64,000 bases of DNA from Tamarix chinensis. Taxonomy: Eukaryota; Streptophyta; Magnoliopsida; Caryophyllales; Tamaricaceae. Positions 24,830-36,673 of this stretch are shown here, piece after piece. The stretch is taken from contig CM060181.1 in assembly GCA_030549775.1 (NCBI GenBank), forward strand, positions 57,843,701 to 57,907,700. Reading direction: 5' to 3'. A program made the position numbers and the translations under genes. Position 1 is the stretch's first letter. Each line of letters opens with the position of its first letter. The notes below the pieces were generated by a model. It was not told where the DNA came from, ran no database searches, and saw only the letters and a program-made list of their open reading frames with translations.

Positions 24830-25151
24830 AGCCTCCTCAATTTTTTTTATTGACTAAACCCTCAGTATAAGATGTGATTCCTACAACCAAAAGAATATTA
24901 GAATAATGAATTATAGGGAAAAAATATAGAAACCAATCCGTATAATAATAGAAATTACCTTAGCATCATTTTGTATGACGTATGGAGATTCATAATGAGT
25001 GGAACCCCATTAGTAACTCCATTCAATCTCTAACTGCCATTTTGATATTGATGAGGAAATAGATCTTACTATGTGGGTAGATGTGCTAGTAGATCCTACT
25101 GTGTGGGGTAGATGTGCTAGTTCTAGTAACAGATCCCTCGCTAGGATCATC

Positions 25152-25156
25152 ATACT
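25152..25156. repeat. target-site duplication ATACT of the outer gypsy element (left copy)
   Basis: ATACT precedes the LTR start TGTAACACCCC. The identical 5 bases follow the right LTR end at 40859-40863. In MULE-2 the uninterrupted sequence reads AATCATACTC, so the site is confirmed by an empty-site comparison. Confidence 0.9.
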
Positions 25157-27880
25157 TGTAACACCCCAAATTTTATTACTAATAATTTTCAATTTATAGT
25201 GGAAGCATATAATCAAAATATTAGGTGTTACAATTGTAATTGACATAAGCTTGGTTTACCATACCATCCTTACATTAATAATAAGGCTTAAACCATTCAT
25301 AGTAAAACAAAGTAATTATAAATGAGAGAGATTTATAAATACAAATAATACTTTGGAGGTTAACTGATGAATACAATAAGAAAATACAACAAAAGGGATA
25401 CCATGGATTGAAGAGTCTAAAATATATCCGAGTAAAACATCATTCAGATAACATGACTCTTCGCTCAAACATCCAGTACATATAAAATTCACTCCTCCCT
25501 ACACAATACATCAAAAGTAGCAAAATCACCCATTCATTCCTCAAAAACCTACACAAAAGCATTAGGGTCCACTACTCGGGGGAATGAGTAACACTTATAA
25601 AAGGGTGGCGGTTATGATATGTAATAAGCATGGTAACAACACCATCAAGTCAGGAATATAGTTAAATACACACAAGCACAATAGATAATAAGTACTCATA
25701 TGATACAAAAAAGACATCACAAGGTAAGGACTGCTACAATCCTTTTGATTAGATATAAGAAAATCCTTATTTTCTTTATGATGAGTTTAGGGATCTTACT
25801 ATTCTCAAACCGATGGATTGAACTGAAGCACCTCTTATGGATAACACACCTAAGCCACTATTATCATCCAGTAGAATAGATCTAACATCTCTTAAGAAAA
25901 ACAGTCTTAAGCCGCTATTTTTAAATTTGTGAAACTGAAATACCCCCAAAATTCACTACTGAAAAATTTTATTTTATTAGAAGATTCAACCAAAGTAAGT
26001 AAATAAAAACTTGTGAATTTTATGGATATTATCACCGTGATTAGTACAATCCCGACCCCCAGCCGATCTAGTACTAACCACAAGGCTAAAGAAAGATTAC
26101 CATCCATCATTAATCAAACATAGATCATGAATTCATAAAAACATTGAAATGTTCATAAGATAGAATCAAAGTACGCAAAAAAGAGTTTACAATCCAAGAG
26201 TACATAATTAAAATTCCTCAAAAGGGATAAAAGCTACAGGATGATAAAACAAGTCTGAATAAACCAATACAAAATAAGGGAAATATAGGGCACGTCACTC
26301 TCGATCCCTAGGCTAAGTCCAAGCTCAACTCTCAGCCCCACCCAATGCCTCGTAAGCATTAAAGGCACCGAAAAGAGCATCATCTACCTACACAAATTCA
26401 GAGGGGCCGCTAGCTCGTGAGAATGAGCAGCACCCATGAAATGGGTGGTCAGTACTCTACGTACTGAGTAAGGTAACCATGCATCTAAGGCCAACACACT
26501 TAGGCAAATAACATAAGCATGATCACATAAACAACATATAATAATACAGAGAATGAAGGCCAAGCTATAGTCTAGATATTTATTATTTAATTCTCTAATT
26601 AATACTCATTTTATACCATACTTATTATCAATCTATGTGAGTACAGAAACCCCACTATTATAGCCGATGGAGTGGAAACGTATAGGACAGAATGCACCTG
26701 ACCTCTATTATATGTCAGTGGATCAGTCTCTAAGGCAAGATGCTCCTGGCCACTATTATGTTGGTGGATCGATCTAGTCCCGACTCTCATGGCGTTCCAC
26801 TGTAAGAAATTAATGTCTTTTACATGTCTTATCAAACTTAGAGTTTGGTTTTTTGAGCTCAGGATCTCCCATTATTATAGTCGATGGATCGGAAACGTAC
26901 AATTTAGAATGTGCCTGACCACTATTATATGCCCATGGATCGGTCTCCATGGCACACCGTCACCTGGCCACTATTATGCTGGTGAATCGGTATAGGCCCG
27001 ACTTAAAAATCTTCCACTTTAAATGATTAGTGTCTTAATGTATATTATTTGACTATTTTCACCCTAGACATGCATGTCACACTCCATCTACTCTTATCCT
27101 CCCAAGAGGGTCCGTCCCATATCTTGAGTCTTCTACACCTCCTAACGCACCCCAACACCCTTTCCTTCTTCCACATCCTCACACTAGAGGCCCAACTCCT
27201 AAGTGTGTGGGTCAAGGCCCACTATCTTACCCCTCCAAGTCCACTCACTACCTTACCTTAGGATTTTCTCTTGAAACCATAATTTAGGCGTATGTGGCCC
27301 ATCCTTCTCTGCCTTATGCAACTAATGTTTCTTTAATACCCCACACATCACCTCCCTTAGATTCAACCCCCATCATTTCACCTTACTCTCCCAAATAAAC
27401 ATGTGACCACAAAACCCTAGTTGGCCACACTAAGCCCTAACATCCTTCTTTTCCATATATCACCCCTCCATTTTTCACCTACCATCCTTGCTTTCTCATG
27501 ACACCCATACTCCACTCACCCTCATTTATTTTTACTTCCACAACCATCTAAAATTAGGGTTTTTCTTCCAGAACCTAGCCAGATCTCCTATGCACCCTTA
27601 TACCAACCCACGTAATATTTTTCACCCAAGGTCTCCAATCACCCCCAAAAACTCTTTTCTTACCATACACACCAAGACAACTTTTCACACATAAAGATCA
27701 TCCTCATGCAGACTCTATCCACCCCATACAAACCCTAGAATTCCTATGCAAATCCTAGAAACTCCCATGAAAACCCTAGAAATTCCCATGCAAAGTTCAC
27801 CCCACTCTTTTATTTTGTTCATAACCCTCTTTCATTTGCCTCCTCATAGATCATGAGATAATTACGTCAATCCCATATCT

Positions 27881-27938
27881 CCTTGGTCAACTCACTTTCC
27901 CTTGGTCAACTCACTTTCCCTTGGTCAACTCACTTCCC
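27881..27938 (+). repeat. three 19-bp tandem units inside the left LTR
   Basis: The unit CCTTGGTCAACTCACTTTC starts at 27881, 27900 and 27919; the third has one mismatch. It lies in the part missing from the right LTR. Confidence 0.9.
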
Positions 27939-28031
27939 CTTTTGCCTTTTTCATCCTTTCACCCATATCAATATATTAAAATATCCTAGCATGCATGTCC
28001 TAAGGGCCACATCACATAATATCATAAGCAT

Positions 28032-28033
<2 letters not shown>

Positions 28034-28064
<31 letters not shown>
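28034..28064 (+). repeat. (AT)n microsatellite
   Basis: About 15 uninterrupted AT units in the left LTR. Confidence 0.9.
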
Positions 28065-28068
<4 letters not shown>

Positions 28069-30452
28069 CACATGCCATATAAGCATACCTCAACTCTAAG
28101 CCACGCTACACATAAAACAGTTATAATAATCATAAGATACACGCATAACATAGTACTTGATGTACAAAGTATATACCACATCCATAGAGGGACTTAGCTA
28201 TCATTACCTAACACGACACTAGTTTTGGAGCACGCTCCTACGCCTCCTTGGGGTTTTGATTGGGCTTACCTATAAGAGGGAAAAACTAAGGGTTAATTTC
28301 CCTCCAACCAAAATTTCTATTATTTCCTAATTTACCCTAATATTAGGGTTACTATTATTAAGAGAATCTTTACAAATAAAAATAGAGTTTTTATTCTTAA
28401 GTTAGCCAACTAGGTTATTACTATTCAAAATAGGCTCATGTTAAAGTATTTATAGCCATATTTATTTTAGTAAAGATAATAGCTTTAATAATACTAAGAA
28501 TGGTAATAATAGTACTAGTTCTAATCTTAATAATAATACTTAAAAGAGGTTCTAATAATCATAATAATAGAAACCCTAGTGATAATGAGGTTAAGGTAAT
28601 AATAGTGTTACTAATAAAAATAATAATATCATAATATCATAATAGTAATAATAACAATAATGATAATATTGTTAAGGATAATACTGATAATAATAATAAT
28701 CAAAATAATGATAAGGTAAAGGTTTGAATATTTACAAAAATAATAATAGTAATAATATACTAAGGATAACACTAATAATAATAATGATGATGATAATAAA
28801 AGTAATAATGATATTAATGGTAATAAATATAAGGATAGTCATAATAATAATTAAAATAAGGTTTCAACTTCTTTAAATAATAATGGGATAAATATCTTGA
28901 TGCTATATTTACTAATAATAATAATGATAAAGATAATAGTAATGATATCATGATAATAGTAATAATATTTAGGATAATAACATAAATATAAATAAAAGAG
29001 ATAAGGATAGCACAACTAGGGTTTTAAGGGTTGGGGTACCACCTAGGGTTGGTGGTGACCAGGTGGCATCGAAGGTGGTGTATGACGACGGGGAATAGAG
29101 AAGAGGGGTGGAAAGTAGGCTATTTAGGATAGGAGAGAGGGAATGAGAGGGGGATTTTAGATGCCCTAGGTTGAGAGGGCTGAAATGGTGGTGGTGGTGC
29201 AGCTGAAGGGGGTGGCACAAGGGTCGCGGTGTTGTGGCCGAAGATGGTGGAGAGGTAAGGGAGAAGGAGAGGGAGGTAGGGGAAAAGGAGGGTAGAGGAG
29301 GTAGAGGATGGTTTGCTAGTGGTTTTAGGGGTAGAGGGAGTGATTGTTGCGGTGGGAATGCCGATGAAGGGCGGCACGAAAGGCGGTAGTGGTTGAGTCG
29401 AAGTTAGTCGAATAGACAACTTTGCACAGCTAAGCCAGCTTGTGCATGGAGGATTGAGGGTGGTGAGGGGTGTAGCTCGGTGGACGGTGGTGGAAAGAGT
29501 AATTTGGGAGGTGGTTTGGGCGACGACATTCGATGGAGGAGGCAGAATGGACTACTGAACAGGTAGCGACACACAAAAGGGAGAAAATTTTAGGGTAGAG
29601 AAAAAGGTTGAATGGGCACAGTTGAAGGGTATTTATAGGACATTGATTGGGAAAATGATAGAGGGGAAAGAGGGGAGGATGAAGACATGCATGGAAGGTT
29701 GCTAGCAGAGGAAGGAGAAAGGATGGGAGAGAAAGGCACGCGTGAGGAGATAGAGAGTGTGTGATTGGGTGGAGAAGAGAGAGGGATTGACGAGGAAGAG
29801 AGTAGGGGTGGCAGGCTGGCATAAGGTGGTGTAGAGGCCGTATGCCTGCATCAGGAAGTGGGGAAGTCAAGGAGTTGGGGAAGAGGGAAGGTCAGGGGAA
29901 GAAAAGAAGAAGAAGGGTGTGGACTGGTCAGTCTAGGGGGAAAAGAAAGAAAGAAAAAGAAAGTCGGACCAGGCGGCTGGCAAGGGAGAAAAGAAGAGGA
30001 CGGCAGGCATAGGCCGCACAAGAGGAAGGAAGAGTTTTGGGCCATGAGGGTGGGCTGGCCTAGATCAGGGAATGAAGGGAAAAGGAAAAGAAGAAAGAAG
30101 ATGACGGAAAGAAAATAAAAGAAAAGAGGGGGAAAAGGAAAAGGGGAACAAAAGGAAAAAGGAAAAATATGTGGGTTGGGGTATTTTGGGATATTTAAGA
30201 TAATAATATTTTAATAAAATAATAATTAAATTCCCTTTTTAAGTTAATTTAGGATTTTTGAAAGATTTTTCCTTAATTCTATTTTAATTAGAAAAACACC
30301 CTAATTTTTTCTAATTTAATTATTTATTAATTTCCTCTTGATTTTACCTTAATTACTTCTCCTTATATTAATAAAATAATTTATTAAATTAATTTTCCTA
30401 ATAAATTCCTATTTTGCCATAATTCTCTAAATTAGGGTTTTGGGGTATTTCA

Positions 30453-33400
30453 TCACTACCCTCTTAAAGAAAGACTTTATCCTTGAAGTCACTTGCTAGT
30501 TCCTAGGGTTAAGGCCAAGAGTTTCTGAGCGGATAAAGCAAAACCATTGCTAATAATTATACAACTACCCTATTAAAGGAAAAGGGGGTCTTCTAAGGGT
30601 TGTTGTACCTACATCAAAGAGTTTTAGGTATGCCTCGCATATGTCATTCTCAGCTTCCCAGGTAGCTTCTTAGTTCCATATATACCAGCTCCATAAAATT
30701 TTGATAAGGGGTACTACACTCGTGCTGGTCTTCCGTAGCTTGATGTTGAGGATTTGCACAGGTTGCTCTTCGTAGGAAAATGATTCATCCAACTCTATCT
30801 TGTTTGGTCGGATCACATGGGAGGGGTCGGCGATGTACTTTTATAACCATGAGATGTGGAACACACTGTGAACTCGTGCCAATTCTAGAGGAAGAGCCAA
30901 TCGATAAAAAACCTCTCTCATATGCTCTAGGATCTCATGGGGGCCGATATACCTTGGGCTCATCTTGCCCTTTCTGCCTAACCTTTGTATGCCATTTATG
31001 GGGGAAACCCTCAACAATACCTTATCCCTAGGCTCAAAACCACTATCTCAACGTCTCTAATCAGCATAACTCTTATATCTTTTCTAGGCTACTCTCATTC
31101 AGTGTTAGATCTGATAGACCTGCCTAGTTATCTCTCTAATCATATTAGGTCCCAAGACCATTGTCTCCTTAATATCACTCTAGCATAAGGGTGTCCTACA
31201 CTTCCGCCCATATAAAGCCTCAAAGGGAGTCATTCCTATACTGGCATGATAGTGTTTGTTGTATGAGAATTTTATCAAATGTAGGTGCTCCTTCCAACAA
31301 TCCTAGAAAACTAGCACATAAGCCCTTAACGTTTCCTCTAAAGTTTATATGGTGTGATCAGTTTGTCCATCTGTGGAAGGGTGGAAAGCTGTGCTCATCT
31401 TCAACTATGTCCCCAATACTTCTTCTATCTTTCTCCAAAAATGAGAGAGAAACTTCGAATCCCTATCTGATATGATGTCCTCTAGAACCCCATGATGACT
31501 GACCATGAATTTCATTTAGGCACTCGCTAATTGATCCATACTCCACGTGGACTTTCTTGGAATAAACACAACCGACTTAGTCAGTCTGTCCACAACAACC
31601 TAAATGGTGTCACAACCACTTCGTGTCCTTAGCAAACCGCTGATAAAGTCCATAGAGATGGAGTCCTATTTTCCATCTTGGCACTTCAAAGGGCTGAAGT
31701 AGCCCTATAGGTCTCCGATGCTTGATCTTAACCTTTTGAAACATTAGACACTAGTACATAAACTCATCAACTTTCCACTTCATACGAGGCCATTAATACA
31801 CCTTCTTGAGGTCTTTATATAGCTTGGATCCTCCTGGGTGAACTAAATAAAGGGTCTAATTCCCTTCTTCTATAATGTGACGCTTCAAATTTGGACAACT
31901 AGGCGGTACACACCAACGACCCTTGAACCGAAGGCTACCATGCTCATGAATTTTGAACTCTGCTGCTCGGCCTTGCTACATATTTTGTCGCATCCTCTCA
32001 AGTTTGACATATCCAATCTGGATAGCTCGAATCACCTCAAATATGGTGGGAGTGAGTGTCAGGGCTCTCATGCGGGCCTCAAGGTCTCCTTGTTGAATCT
32101 GTTAAATTCCAAGCCTGATAACTCCCCTATCATCCGGCCAGCAACTGCATAGCTTAGTGTATAATGCGAGGTCTTCCTACTCAAGGCATCTACAACTACA
32201 TTGGCCTTACCCTCATGGTAGGTCAACTCGGTGTCATAGTCCTTGAAAAGTTCTAACCATCTCCTCTACCTCAAATTGAGGTCCTTCTGAGTGAAGATGT
32301 ACTTGAGGCTCTTGTGATCTGTAAAGAATCTATACTCCGTCCCGTACAGGTAGTGCCTCCAATTCTTCAGGGAAAATACCATGACAGCTAACTTTATGTC
32401 ATGAGTAGGGTAATTCTACTCATGCTACTTTAACTATCGGGAGGCATATGTGACTACTCTACCATTTTGCATCAACACACATCTAATCCCGTGTTTGCAT
32501 GCATCACTATAGACCTCAAGCCCTTGTGTACTCTCTAGTAGAGTTAACACCAGTGTAGTGGTCAACCACCTTTTTAGCTCTTGGAACGCCTCTTCACAAG
32601 TCTCATCCCATTAGAACTTCGTAGACTTCTATAGGAGGTTAGTTAGTGGCCAGACAATCTTGGGCAATTTTTGCACAAATCTTTAGTAATACCTGGAAAA
32701 ACCAAGAAAACTCTAAACCTCTATTATGCTCGTGGGAGGCTTCCACTCCGTGATGGCCACGATCTTAGCTGGGTCCACAACCACTCCTCAAGTTGATACT
32801 ATGTGTCCAAGGAAGGCTAATTTTTGAAGCTAGAATCCGCACTTTCACATACAAGTGATGCTCTCTCAATAGACTTAGAATGGTTTGGAGGTGTTGCTCA
32901 TGCTCCTCGTTTGCTCGGGAGTACACTAGAAGTTTTCAATGAACACCACTACCAATTAATCGAGGAAGGGTTAGAATATCCATGTCATCAGGTCCATGAA
33001 AATTGTAGATGCATTAGTAAGTCCAAATGGCATCACTACAAACTCAAAGTGTCCATACCGGGTCCAAAAGGCGGTCTTCATTATATCAGCATCGACAATC
33101 CTCAACTGATGGTATCCCGACCTTAGATTAATCTTGGAGAACACCAAGGAACCCTTCAACTGGTCAAATAGATCATCAATTCTCGAAAGCGGGTACTGAT
33201 TCTTCATTATCAGCTAATTCAACCCTTGGTATTCTATGCAGAGACAGAGACTACCATCCTTCTTCTTCACGAACAAAACTGGTGCTCTCCATGGTGACAC
33301 ACTCGGTCGGATGTGCCTATATTCCAACAGCTCTTCTAGCTATGCCTGTAAGTCCTTTAATTCATCCCACACCATCCGATAGGGTGCCTTCATGAAAGGC

Positions 33401-34480
33401 TCAGCTCCCGATATTAGCTCAATCTTGAAGTTAATCTCTTGAACTGGCGACATACCCATTATTTCTTCCAAAAATATGTCTAGAAACTCTCTAACTACCA
33501 GGATGCTATCTAGAGCCGTCAGGTCCTAGTTCAGCTCTTGCACACTAAATAAGAATAGAGGATACCCCTTCTGGATCAAAGCATGCAGAGAAATTACCGA
33601 CACAACCTTAGTAGTGGGCTTGGGCCGGGTCCTTTTGTATGAAACCCTAGTCCCTTTCCGACCTTGCAAAATAACGCTCTCTTGAGCGCAGTCAATCACG
33701 ATTCGATATCTTCCCAGTATGTCCATACCCAAAATAATGTTAAATTCCTTCAAGTTCATCCTGACCAAGTCTACCCTGCCTATGAATAAGGTCACATCTG
33801 AGAACAACCAACTACACTTCATCCTATCACCCAATGGGAGCGTCACAAATAATTTTATTCTAGTACATGGTTACAACTCAGCCTTAGCAGCAAAAGTAGA
33901 TGAAACAAAAGACAGAGCAACACCCAAATAAAAAGGACATACACCGGCAGAGAATGGATGGTGAACATACTCGTGATAACATCAGCTGGAGGTCATCCTC
34001 CACCTAACTGGCCTCCCCTTTAAGGGAAGGGCCTAGATCCTTAAGTCTTCCCTTTGGCCTCCTAGACTGGAACACCGGGTGGGGTAGGTGCATGTTGGTA
34101 GTACTACGGGGGTGCGGTATGAAGATGCTACTAGTATGTCTGCTACTAGAACATTAGGGCTCCTCCCTACTGAGTCGGTCGAGTTTGATTCTACTAAGAT
34201 CATGGTGGCCTCCAACACTCAATCGATCTAAGGTGAGGTCACTAGAAGCTACAACAGAAAAGGTAAGGTTAGGAGTGAACCTACTGGTTCGAAGAAGTCA
34301 TTTTACACTATTCCCCTTTTGGGAAAAAACCTAATCAACCCTTTTGTTCCTCATCGTGGTCTGGACCTGGTACTTTAAAAATGGAAAGACCTTTTTGAGG
34401 TCGAAAACATTTCAAAATCTAGAGAAAAATTTTGTAAATCAAAATTTGCTTAAAAATAAGTGTAGTTACAAGAACCAATT
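30453..34480 (-). pseudogene. gypsy pol pseudogene of the inner element (PR-RT-RH-INT-chromodomain-like)
   Basis: Right to left on the minus strand: the aspartic protease C-terminal part (IILGMDILGRY, 33735-33703 region), reverse transcriptase ([28 protein letters not shown] at 32971-33207), RNase H ([12 protein letters not shown], about 32300), integrase (VDRLTKS, about 31580) and a chromodomain-like end (ATWEAENDI, about 30660). The catalytic reverse-transcriptase motif that is normally FIDD reads FIEN (near 32945), so both aspartates are lost. Many stops are present. The protein would copy and insert the element if intact. Confidence 0.85.
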
Positions 34481-34491
34481 CTCTGATACCA
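34481..34491 (-). other. primer-binding site, initiator methionine tRNA type
   Basis: The plus strand CTCTGATACCA is the complement of TGGTATCAGAG, the usual primer site in plant LTR elements. It lies three bases left of the right LTR start at 34495, which fixes the element's orientation as minus. Confidence 0.9.
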
Positions 34492-34494
34492 ACT

Positions 34495-36673
34495 TGTAAT
34501 ACCCCCAAAATTTACTACTAAAAAATTTCATTTTTTTAGAAGATTCAATGGAAGAAAGTAAATCAAAACTTGTGAATTCTAAGGATATTACCACCGTGAT
34601 CTGTACAAGCCAATCCCCGGTCGGTCTCGTACTCACCACAAGGGTAAAGAAAGATTACCACCCATTATTAATCAAACTTAGATCACGAATTCCTAAAAGT
34701 ATTGAAATGTTCATAAGATAGAAATTAGAGTTCGCAAAAAAGAGTTTAAAACCAAAGAGTACATAATTAAAATTCCTCAAAAGTGATAAAAGCTATAGTG
34801 CGATGAAACAAGTCTGAATAACCAAATACAAAATAAGGGACATAAAAAGGGAAATCTAACCAGTGGCGTTGTTAAGTCCAAGCTCAACTCTTAGCCTCAC
34901 CCTATACCTCATAAGCATCAAAGACATCAAAAATAGCATCATCTACCTATACAAATTCAGAGGGGCCTTCAACTCATGGGAATGAGTAGCACCCATGAAA
35001 CGGGTGTTCAATATGCTACGTACTGAGTAAGGTAATCATGCATCTAAGGCCAACACACTTAGACATATAATAGAAGCATGCTCACATAAATAATATACAA
35101 CAATACAGAAAATGAAGGTCAAGCTATAGTCTAGATAAATTGATTATTTAATTCTTTGATCAATACTCATTTTTACACCATACTTATTATCAATCTATGC
35201 AAGTACAGAAACCCCAATATTATAGCTAGTGGATTAGAAACGTATAGGACAGAATACACCTAACTACTATTATATGTCGGTGGATCAATCTCTAAGGCAA
35301 GACGCTCCTGGCCACTATTATGTTGGTGGATCGATCTAGCCCCGACTCTCATGGTGTTCCACTGTAAAAACTTAGTGTCTTTTACATGTCTTATCAAAAT
35401 TAGAGTTTGGTTTTTTGAGCTCAGGATCTCCCATTATTATAGTCGGTGGATCGGAAATGTACAGGGCAGAATGTGCCTGACCACTATTATATGCCCATGG
35501 ATCGGTCTCCATGGCACACTGGCACCTGGCCACTATTATGCTAGCAGATCAGTCAAATAGCCAACTTTGCATAGCTAAGGCAGCTCGTGCAGGGAGGATT
35601 AAGGGTGATGAGGGGTGTAGCTCGGTGGAGGGTGGTGTAGGGAGTAATTTGGGAGGTGGTTTGGGCGACGCTGCTAGACAATAGTGGTGGAATTGGCAAC
35701 TGAATAGGTGGTGGCACACAAAAGGGAGCAAATTTCTTGGCAGAAAAAACGGTTTAAAGGGGGGCAGTAAAAGGGTATTTATAAGCCATTGATGGGGGAA
35801 AACGATGATGAGAGAAGAGAGGAGGATGATGGCATGTGTGGCAGGTCATCAATCGGCAGTGCATGTCCGATGTAGGCCTACAAAGTTGTAGGTCTACCAA
35901 CTTGGGGAAGGAGAAAAGAAATGGAGAGAGAGGCATGCATGCAAAAAGAGAGAGAGAACATGATTGGGTGGAGAAGACAGAGGGATCGATGGGGAGGAGA
36001 AGAGAGAGAGATCGATGGGGAGGAGAGTAGGGGTGGCAGGCCGGTGTATGGTAGTCCAGAAGCCGCATGCCTACACTGGGAAGTGGGGAAGTCAAGGAGT
36101 CGGGGAAAATGGAAGGTCAAGGGAAGAAAGGCAGAAGAAGGGTGCATACCAGTTGGTCTAGGGGAAAAGAAAGAAAGAAAAAGAAAGAAAGACCTGGCGG
36201 TTGACGAGGGAGAAAAGAAGAGGGTAGCGGGCCTAGACCACAAAAGAGGAAGAAAGAAGTTTGGGTTGTAAGGGTTGGCTGGCCCAAATTGGGGAAGGAA
36301 GGGAAAAGAAAAGAAGAAATAAGAGGAAGGAAAGAAAAGAAAAGAAAAGAGGGAAAAAGAGGAAAAAGGAAAAATAAGTGGGTTGGGGTATTTAGAATTA
36401 TTCGTATTTTGGGATGTTTAAAATAATAATATTTTAATAAAGTAATAATTAAATTTCCTTTTAGGTTAATTTATGATTTTTGAAATATTTTTTCTTAATT
36501 CCATTCCAATTAGCAAAACACCCTAATTTTTTCCAATTAAATTATTTATTAATTCCCTCTTTATTTTACCTTAATTATTTCCTCTTATTTTAATAAAATA
36601 ATTTATTTAATTAATTTTCCTAATAAATCTATATTTTTCTATAATTATCTAAATTAGAATTTTGGGGTATTCA
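34495..36673 (-). repeat. right (5') LTR of the inner gypsy element, internally deleted to 2179 bp
   Basis: Both ends align with the left LTR, but the part equivalent to about 26985-29405 of the left LTR is missing. The junction is at about 35548-35555, where CCACTATTATGCTAGC passes straight to CAACTTTGCATAGCTAAG. The C-rich, (AT)n and AT-trinucleotide parts are gone. Confidence 0.85.

Larger units (their letters stand above)
25936..30452 (-). repeat. left (3') LTR of the inner gypsy element, 4517 bp
   Basis: On the plus strand the order is TGAAATACCCCC start, conserved block with two hairpins (26431-26466), CCACTATTAT..GTGGATCG units (26640-26995), a C-rich minisatellite-like part, (AT)n, AT-trinucleotides (28480-28980), a GGTGG- and GA-rich purine kilobase (29010-30170), an AT-rich lead and end GGGGTATTTCA. 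It is the most complete minus-orientation LTR in the window. The open frames in it are low-complexity artefacts. Confidence 0.85.
25936..36673 (-). mobile_element. inner Ty3/gypsy element (chromovirus-like), minus strand, 10.7 kb
   Basis: The LTRs at 25936-30452 and 34495-36673 flank a 4-kb internal part with protease, reverse transcriptase, RNase H, integrase and a chromodomain-like tail, all on the minus strand. A primer site matching initiator methionine tRNA (plus-strand CTCTGATACCA, 34481-34491) adjoins the right LTR. Gag is nearly all missing: only about 600 bases separate the primer site from the protease. LTR length, pol order and the tail suggest the Tekay/Del chromovirus group; that clade call is inference. 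Flanks GAAAC and TGAAT do not make a clean duplication. Confidence 0.85.

Noticed and set aside
27883..28197. A 104-codon frame in the left LTR
   Set aside because: It runs through 19-bp tandem units and an (AT)n run, so it is a product of repeats.
29120..30118. Ser/Pro-rich minus-strand and Lys-rich plus-strand frames
   Set aside because: Shadows of the purine-rich LTR module, equivalent to 17752-18868 and 35836-36271.
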